Positions 7,469-12,067 of a stretch of 12,067 bases of DNA are shown here, one piece after another. The stretch spans positions 1-12,067 of the forward strand of contig MLAK01000074.1 in assembly GCA_001839685.1 (NCBI GenBank). Reading direction: 5' to 3'. The notes beneath the pieces are model-generated. The model made no database searches. It was given only the letters and a program-made list of their open reading frames with translations, and was not told the DNA's origin. A program made the translations under genes and the position numbers. The DNA comes from Tritrichomonas foetus. Lineage: Eukaryota > Parabasalia > Tritrichomonadida > Tritrichomonadidae. Position 1 is the first letter of the stretch. Each line of letters begins with the position of its first letter.

Positions 7469-8116
7469 ATGTTGAAGAGAGTGATTGGAATCAATGGAAG
7501 CCCAAGAAAAGGATGGAACACAGATTTACTTGTTCAAAAAGTTCTTGAAGGTGCCAAACAAGCAGGTGCAGAAACAAAATTGATTCAAATTTCAAGTTTC
7601 AAAAACGTCAATCCATGCCAAAGTTGTCTTGTTTGTAAAAAAGGTAAAGGATATGAAGGTCATTGCACAATTAAAGATGATTTGACCCCTGTTTTAGAGG
7701 AAATCAAGCAGAACGCAGATGCTTTAGTTATTGGCTCACCAATTTATTGGGGACTTCCATCAGCAGCTATTCACAACTTACTTGAACGTTTATGGTTTTC
7801 TAGTTATGCCTATCGTAAAGAAAATCCAAATGTTTTAGGTAAAACTCTTCCAACTGCTTATGTTTGGACAATGAATGTTCCAAAGGACGTTTCTGATATG
7901 ATGTATACATCACTTTACAATCATGTAGATCAAGTTACAAACATGATATTTGGTCGTTGTGAAATGATGCATGCATACAATACAACACAAGTCAAAGACT
8001 ATTCCAAATATGACATGTCAATTTTTGATCCAGAAGTGAAGAAGAAAGCACGTGAAACACAATTTCCTAAAGATCTCCAACAAGCATTTGAACTTGGTCA
8101 GAAACTCATTAAATAA
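7469..8116 (+). CDS. Flavodoxin-fold NAD(P)H oxidoreductase, iron-sulfur-flavoprotein-like
   Basis: A 215-aa FMN-binding oxidoreductase of the NADPH-dependent FMN reductase / ISF family. Strand 1 and the FMN-phosphate loop are VIGINGSPRKGWNTDLL (5-21). The second flavin loop is IGSPIYWGLPS (88-98). C50, C53, C56 and C66 form C-x2-C-x2-C-x8-C followed by TIKDD, the place where ISF proteins bind a [4Fe-4S] cluster; related flavoproteins keep the cysteines without a proven cluster. The frame is open from an ATG at 7430 (228 aa), but homology begins at MLKRVIGING and two initiators lie between the two ATGs, so I use 7469. The fold then starts at once, leaving no room for a hydrogenosomal presequence, which suggests a cytosolic enzyme. 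Known trichomonad ISFs are hydrogenosomal, bacterial-type, and can reduce oxygen or metronidazole. The stop lies within TAAATAAA, matching the trichomonad UAAA polyadenylation signal. Confidence 0.9.
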   Translation: MLKRVIGINGSPRKGWNTDLLVQKVLEGAKQAGAETKLIQISSFKNVNPCQSCLVCKKGKGYEGHCTIKDDLTPVLEEIKQNADALVIGSPIYWGLPSAAIHNLLERLWFSSYAYRKENPNVLGKTLPTAYVWTMNVPKDVSDMMYTSLYNHVDQVTNMIFGRCEMMHAYNTTQVKDYSKYDMSIFDPEVKKKARETQFPKDLQQAFELGQKLIK

Positions 8117-8517
8117 ATCCAAAATATCATTTACTTTTTTATTCATTGTTTTTTTTTTTTTAAAAAAAATGTTATTAGACTGAGTGTTTACCCAATGATT
8201 TCTGATTTGTTGTCTGATGATTTTAACATATATCATTGTTATTTTGCAATTCTTCTGCATTATCTTTTCATATTTTTGTAAACACTTTATATTATCACAA
8301 TTACTCTTAATGCATTAAGAATATTTCAAAAATTGACAAGATTCCAAAATCTAAATATGCAAAGAAAAAAATAGAAGCAGAGACTCGCCCCGATTTCAAT
8401 CAATCTCACATATCTACTCACATTTTTAAGCTTAACATAAAAAGTTTTTCATCTATACATCTAAAATAGAGGACATAATGAATCGACCTTAATATGGTTT
8501 ATTATCATCAAAATCAC
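8117..8517. other. Convergent intergenic region
   Basis: About 400 bp separating the ends of the flavoprotein and oxysterol-binding genes. It contains a T13-A8 tract (8149-8169) that can fold on itself, then featureless AT-rich DNA, then a small GC-rich patch at 8374-8396. No protein gene is supported. The patch read on the minus strand vaguely resembles a pol III B box followed by a T7 run, but no tRNA fold can be drawn. Confidence 0.5.
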
Positions 8518-9843
8518 TCATTTTTTGCCAAATTTGATTTTCAGGTTTTTCATTCCCTCAATCAGTTTCTTTGATGGAACACATTCTCGGAGCTTCTCTT
8601 CGCGTCTCTGAAGTTCTTCAAGTGCCGTTTTCGCTTTATCTGCTTCCTCGAGCTTCCCCTGGATGAGAAGAACGCGATCGAAGCGGAATCGGACGTCTGA
8701 CGGAAGAAGCATTTCTTCTGGAACGCCAGTGACTGGACGATGAACAATGTCATTATGTATGTCCCAAATCACGTTTCCATCAAGTAAAACTTGATTGCAG
8801 TAATCACCTGTAATGATGTGATTGAATTTTTTGAGTTTTGGCTCGTTGGGCTTCATTCCGCCGTAAATTGTAGAAGCAACTGGATTTGTCAAACCCTTCT
8901 TTGAGTCTTTCCGAGGTGAAATGTCGATTGAGCAAATGAGATTATTTGTAACATCGATGACTTCAAGCGTACCTTTGACTTTGACAATTCTTTCGCCTTT
9001 AACGAAACCCGTCAAAGCAGTAACCGGGAACTTCCACTCATATATATTTCCATCTTTGATTTCAAGGCGAAATGTTCCGTTTTGTTTCAGCTCGACGTTA
9101 TTCAACCCACTGTCAATATCGAAGTCCATGTGGGCAAAGCATTTCCAGCGGCGTTCGGGGCCAAATAAAATAATATCGGATATCGGCGGATGATGGGAGC
9201 TCTGTTCACCGTATATTTCTGTTCCGTTTTCCCATTTTCCATAATACGTTTCGCCTAAGTAAGGATTGAAGACTTTCTTTGGTCCAATGTCGATATGGAA
9301 GCTTGCGATAATTCCGGCTGCGATATAAGCGAGTTTCTGATAGTTGATATTTTCTGGAGATGCTTTGTTTCCTGCTTCTGCTTGAGCTGGCTTGTCTTCG
9401 TTGTTTTGATTTTCACTTGAATTTGCGGTTTCATTCAAATTTGTCAAGTTGATTGACATGTCGATATATTTTTCCACGAGGAAGCTGAAAATATCTGCGC
9501 ACCTTTCGAGATATGACCTTGGCTCAGAGTACATAATTGGAAATGATAAAGCGTTTGAATCGAGCTTGAGTAATCCTGTCGTAAATTTTTTCAGCAAAGC
9601 TTTCGTTGTCTTGCGTTCTTCTTCGCATTCTTCGGCTGTCATTGGTTTCAATCCGTCGGCTGTCATTTTCGTCAGGGCTCGCTCCCTCTCATGCGAGTAA
9701 TCGTTATCGTCGCCATGTGAGATTTCTGTGCGGGGGATATCTGTATGAATGGAAGTGGTCCTCAGGTCAACTCCATCTGCGGTAGCGAGAACAGCGAGTT
9801 CATTAACGGTGGTTGGGGCTGCTGCGCGGGATGTGAGTGTCAT
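8518..9843 (-). CDS. Oxysterol-binding protein-related (ORP/Osh4-like) lipid transfer protein
   Basis: A 441-aa OSBP-related protein, expected to exchange sterol or another lipid for phosphatidylinositol 4-phosphate at membrane contacts. The family fingerprint EQSSHHPPISD lies at 213-223, with the PI4P-binding His pair H217/H218. FNPYLGETYYGKW (192-204) precedes it, with K190 and N193 at the places of Osh4 K109 and N112. K405, E409 and R413 keep the i, i+4, i+8 spacing of the Osh4 PI4P residues K336, E340 and R344, so the PI4P site looks intact. Like Osh4 (434 aa) it has no PH, ankyrin or FFAT element. An Asn/Glu-rich insert (about 135-165) interrupts the helical part. The first 70 residues are unmatched. 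The gene, above all its 5' part, is clearly richer in G+C than its neighbours, perhaps from strong expression. It is convergent with the flavoprotein gene. Confidence 0.93.
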   Translation of the reverse strand: MTLTSRAAAPTTVNELAVLATADGVDLRTTSIHTDIPRTEISHGDDNDYSHERERALTKMTADGLKPMTAEECEEERKTTKALLKKFTTGLLKLDSNALSFPIMYSEPRSYLERCADIFSFLVEKYIDMSINLTNLNETANSSENQNNEDKPAQAEAGNKASPENINYQKLAYIAAGIIASFHIDIGPKKVFNPYLGETYYGKWENGTEIYGEQSSHHPPISDIILFGPERRWKCFAHMDFDIDSGLNNVELKQNGTFRLEIKDGNIYEWKFPVTALTGFVKGERIVKVKGTLEVIDVTNNLICSIDISPRKDSKKGLTNPVASTIYGGMKPNEPKLKKFNHIITGDYCNQVLLDGNVIWDIHNDIVHRPVTGVPEEMLLPSDVRFRFDRVLLIQGKLEEADKAKTALEELQRREEKLRECVPSKKLIEGMKNLKIKFGKK

Positions 9844-9848
9844 TTTTC

Positions 9849-9854
9849 AAATGA
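9849..9854 (-). promoter_or_regulatory. Initiator TCATTT before oxysterol-binding gene
   Basis: Read on the minus strand, TCATTT is followed by GAAAA and the ATG at 9843. Transcription from the A at 9852 would give a 9-nt leader. This is the best match to the trichomonad Inr in the window and supports the chosen start. Confidence 0.65.
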
Positions 9855-10396
9855 CTATTTATTCAATTGTGTAGACTTTTTTGACTCGAATTGTGAATTT
9901 ATTAGAAATACATTGAAAAAAATACTGTCAAAAAATTGAAAGGTGCCCGAGGCAAAAATATGATCGAAAATTTTCTTTAATCAAAGAAGTGCAAATATTG
10001 AATATTACATCTCTGGACATATTAATCGTCAAATTTGCAAAAAATAGATGGAAATATTTCGATTTGTGTGAATTAATATAAATTTAATGAAATGTTGATG
10101 ATCAAAAGTGATCTAATACAGGAACTTTTTAAGGATATAAAGGTAATATTATCATTTGAATGGTTAATAGTCAAAACGTGTACAACGATTTTTGATCTCG
10201 ACAATTCCAACATAATTCTTCCTTCACGATAACTTCCATATGTATACAAATTTCCTGTTGCAAACAATAATTATTTTAATGGACCAAATATCAGTAAAAT
10301 AAATTTAAACTTGATCCAATTCAAAAAATCGATTGGGAAATTCTTGGTCATTGATGTGACTTATGTGATATATAATTAATAATTGGGGACAACAAG
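9855..10396. other. Intergenic between oxysterol-binding gene and tRNA
   Basis: About 540 bp of AT-rich DNA. One minus-strand stretch (10073-10270) is open for about 65 codons after a TAA, with no ATG at its head. It begins with a segment like an RCC1 blade (GNLYTYGSYREG) and then loses resemblance, so at best it is a relic. Nothing else is recognised; any upstream elements for the oxysterol-binding gene or the tRNA are not visible. Confidence 0.5.
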
Positions 10397-10468
10397 TCCG
10401 GCGTCGTTCATCGGTTAGGATACACGGTTCTCATCCGTGGGAGCGGGGTTCGACTCCCCGCGCCGGAG
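10397..10468 (+). tRNA. tRNA-Glu (anticodon CTC)
   Basis: A full cloverleaf can be drawn. The acceptor stem is TCCGGCG (10397-10403) with CGCCGGA (10461-10467), 7 of 7 pairs. The D arm carries the conserved GGTTAGGAT typical of eukaryotic tRNA-Glu. The anticodon stem is CACGG with CCGTG around loop TTCTCAT, giving anticodon CTC (10430-10432), which reads GAG. The T arm is CGGGG-TTCGACT-CCCCG. There is no intron and no encoded CCA; the discriminator base would be G10468. The internal A and B boxes and the following T-run indicate RNA polymerase III transcription. Confidence 0.96.
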
Positions 10469-10478
10469 TTTTTTTTTT
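10469..10478 (+). terminator. Pol III T-run terminator of tRNA-Glu
   Basis: Ten consecutive T directly after the discriminator base, the standard RNA polymerase III stop signal. More T runs follow up to about 10504 and could act as a backup. Confidence 0.85.
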
Positions 10479-10591
10479 CCTTTGAAAAAAGGTTATTTTT
10501 TTTTCCGGTGGAAATTCCTTAAAATTTTTTCAATAATTCTACTCTAAACAAAAATCTTAATTCAATCTATATATTTATAATAAAACCCGGA

Positions 10592-12028
10592 TCAAACATT
10601 ATTTGACTTGTGGCGTTCCCGAATGATTCCAAATTTCAGAAGGCGAGAACCTGCACCTTCTGAAATGACCATTTTTGGAACTTCCTCTGTTTGAGTTATT
10701 ATCCGCACTTTTTCGCCGCTTGTTGCTTTATTGGAATTATCTTTCCCATCATTAGCATTATTCATGATGGTTTCATCTTCAGGAATGTTGTTAAAGTTTT
10801 GGCTGTCGTCTTGATTAGGTGTTTCAAGAAATGTGTTGGTTTGGTTACCATTTGGTTGAAGATGAAGAAAGTCCATAGAAATGTGTTTATTTATCAAATG
10901 ACGGTAATTCTTAGATCGAATATTTCTTTGGACAAGACTCAATTGATTTCGATCTAAATTGATTCCAAAGCTGCTTTGGCTCTTCTTACAAATTGTACTT
11001 AATCGACTGCCATGATGAAAACTCTCATTTGGTAGACACCCTGTACTTGCCAAATTTTTGTTTCCTGGACTTGTTACACTTGGTTGAACCACATCACTAT
11101 TTATAACCGTATTTGTAATACCATTTTGACGATTTTCTTGATCGAATGTATTTGGATTATTTTGTAAACTTTGACGATTTTCTTGATCGAATGTATTTGG
11201 ATGATTTTGAGTATTCTGAGCATTTGTTTGATTGAATTGAGCATCAAATATTAGATTTGCTTTTGCATTTGATGCATTAGCTTTGATGGATGGATTGTTT
11301 TCAAGTGAATAAATGTTACCTTTATTAATAAGTCCAGAAACTACATGTGATTTCCCCATCATTGGAATTTTTTTCGCGTTTCGATTTGCATTTTTTGCTC
11401 TTTGTTGGCTTTCAATTCTTTTGGTGAGAATCGAGGCAATCATAAGATATTCTTTATCTTTAATATGCAACTTACCTGCCACTTCTTCAGCATCAAACCC
11501 ATACTTTTCGAGTTCTAATGATACGGCGCTGATCATATCCTGCTTGGTAATATTACCACTCAAACTTGGAAGGGAAACCGATTTTTTAGGGATTTGATTA
11601 GATAACCATTTATGACTCAAAATTTGTTCAATTGTGATTCTGTCCTGTGGATTTTTTTCTAACATTTTTTCAAGGAGGTCTCTCAATTCCAGACTCAAAA
11701 AGTCAGGAAATCCAACTTTTTCAGATAAAATTTTGCGAAAGAGTTTTGGCATGTTATCTCCAATAAATGGAAAGTTTCCAGTACTAGCCAAAAACAAAAG
11801 AACTCCAGCACTCCAAATATCAACAGGTGGTCCATATAATTGATTATTTATAATTTCGGGTGCCAAATAATTTGGAGATCCGCATTGCGTTTTCAGAATA
11901 TCATGCTGATAGCTGTGACTGAGTCCAAAATCACTGATTTTTATATGAAAATTTGAATCAAGGAGGATATTTTCGGCTTTTATATCTCTATGCCTCCTAT
12001 ATGAAAGGTTTACAAAATGGTCCCCCAA
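10592..12028 (-). CDS. AMPK/SNF1-type Ser/Thr kinase, N-lobe missing (5' end broken or off the edge)
   Basis: The C-terminal part of a CAMK-like kinase. Counting from the TTG codon at 12028, kinase homology begins only at HRDIKAEN (13-20; H codon 11990-11992). It continues with DFG 33-35, an LKT-x-CGSPNYLAPE activation loop whose Thr47 matches the LKB1-target Thr of AMPK, DIWSAGV 70-76, R130 and HKWL 139-142. A UBA-like helical segment (about 161-205) follows, as in AMPK-related kinases, then a long Asn/Gln-rich tail with a 15-residue repeat. The glycine loop, the VAIK Lys and the helices up to HRD are absent. The codons before HRD (LSYRR and upstream) do not look like a kinase, and an in-frame TAG stands at 12062-12064. 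The frame from 12061 has no ATG, so 12028 is only a nominal boundary. A frameshift, an insertion at the inverted repeat, an unrecognised intron or an assembly join could explain it. As it stands it could not be an active kinase. Confidence 0.8.
   Translation of the reverse strand: MGDHFVNLSYRRHRDIKAENILLDSNFHIKISDFGLSHSYQHDILKTQCGSPNYLAPEIINNQLYGPPVDIWSAGVLLFLASTGNFPFIGDNMPKLFRKILSEKVGFPDFLSLELRDLLEKMLEKNPQDRITIEQILSHKWLSNQIPKKSVSLPSLSGNITKQDMISAVSLELEKYGFDAEEVAGKLHIKDKEYLMIASILTKRIESQQRAKNANRNAKKIPMMGKSHVVSGLINKGNIYSLENNPSIKANASNAKANLIFDAQFNQTNAQNTQNHPNTFDQENRQSLQNNPNTFDQENRQNGITNTVINSDVVQPSVTSPGNKNLASTGCLPNESFHHGSRLSTICKKSQSSFGINLDRNQLSLVQRNIRSKNYRHLINKHISMDFLHLQPNGNQTNTFLETPNQDDSQNFNNIPEDETIMNNANDGKDNSNKATSGEKVRIITQTEEVPKMVISEGAGSRLLKFGIIRERHKSNNV
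11125..11202 (-). repeat. Two identical 33-nt units, period 45 nt, in kinase tail
   Basis: Bases 11125-11157 and 11170-11202 are identical over 33 nt. They encode two copies of a peptide with core NPNTFDQENRQ/HPNTFDQENRQ in the Asn/Gln-rich tail. The 45-nt period keeps the frame. Identity at synonymous sites points to recent duplication or gene conversion. Confidence 0.85.
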
Positions 12029-12058
12029 AGATTTTGTGGGACCATCCCATAAACCTTT
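12004..12058. repeat. Imperfect inverted repeat at the kinase break
   Basis: AAAGGTTTA (12004-12012) pairs with TAAACCTTT (12050-12058). After a 5/5 internal loop, TGGTCCC (12018-12024) pairs with GGGACCA (12038-12044), leaving a 13-nt loop. The structure lies 12 bp upstream of the point where kinase homology starts and close to the window edge. It could be part of an inserted element, or a repeat that ended an assembly. Confidence 0.65.
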
Positions 12059-12067
12059 GTCCTACCA

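Noticed and set aside
8018..8260. 80-codon minus-strand frame overlapping the flavoprotein 3' end
   Set aside because: It is Lys/Asn-rich from poly-A/T tracts and its upstream part is antisense to a well-supported gene.
8921..9193. 90-codon plus-strand frame inside the oxysterol-binding gene
   Set aside because: It is the antisense of the conserved OSBP core, which fully explains the conservation and open frame.
10691..10957. 88-codon plus-strand frame opposite the kinase tail
   Set aside because: Antisense shadow of the kinase reading frame with no recognisable domain.
11993..12028. A genuine TTG start codon for the kinase
   Set aside because: A protein starting there would lack the ATP-binding lobe, and TTG starts are not expected in a eukaryotic nuclear gene; it only marks where the frame can be drawn.
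1..12067. Spliceosomal introns in any gene
   Set aside because: All recognised coding regions except the kinase 5' end are uninterrupted, and no GTATGT paired with ACTAACACACAG-type motif was seen.
1..12067. CRISPR arrays, prokaryotic operons or Shine-Dalgarno sites
   Set aside because: The content is eukaryotic nuclear; no regularly spaced direct repeats exist, and GGAGG-like strings near starts are absent or coincidental.

Overview
The window looks like nuclear DNA of a trichomonad (parabasalid) protist such as Tritrichomonas or Trichomonas. This is an inference; no species marker was identified. Four things support it. The DNA is AT-rich and every reading frame is uninterrupted, with no recognisable intron. 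Three of the four protein genes with an intact, recognisable start have a TCATTT initiator (Inr) 8-17 nt before the ATG, as in trichomonad promoters, and the first gene has a TCATA overlapping its ATG. The content mixes eukaryotic regulators (CHD remodeller, PPP phosphatase, oxysterol-binding protein, AMPK-type kinase) with a bacterial-type iron-sulfur-flavoprotein-like gene. There is also a nuclear-style tRNA-Glu with a pol III T-run terminator.

Layout. 1-39 is a near-perfect palindrome with a GCGAAGC tip. 312-5000 (+) encodes a 1562-aa class III CHD (CHD6-9/Kismet-like) ATPase that ends in an FYRN-FYRC module, an unexpected fusion. 5099-5479 (+) is a small orphan gene 98 bp downstream. 5856-6908 (+) encodes a PP1/PP2A-type Ser/Thr phosphatase. 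7469-8116 (+) encodes a flavodoxin-fold flavoprotein with four clustered cysteines. 8518-9843 (-) encodes an Osh4-like oxysterol-binding protein and converges on the flavoprotein gene. 10397-10468 (+) is tRNA-Glu(CTC). 10592 to the right edge (-) is an AMPK/SNF1-type kinase cut off just before its HRD motif, with an imperfect inverted repeat at the break.

The genes do not form an operon or an obvious single pathway; each has its own start context, as expected for monocistronic trichomonad genes. The main candidate for something undescribed is the CHD-FYRN-FYRC architecture. It places in one polypeptide a remodelling motor and a domain pair best known from MLL/KMT2 methyltransferases. Secondary points are the broken kinase with its flanking palindrome, the GCGAAGC-tipped palindrome at the left edge, and the orphan gene.
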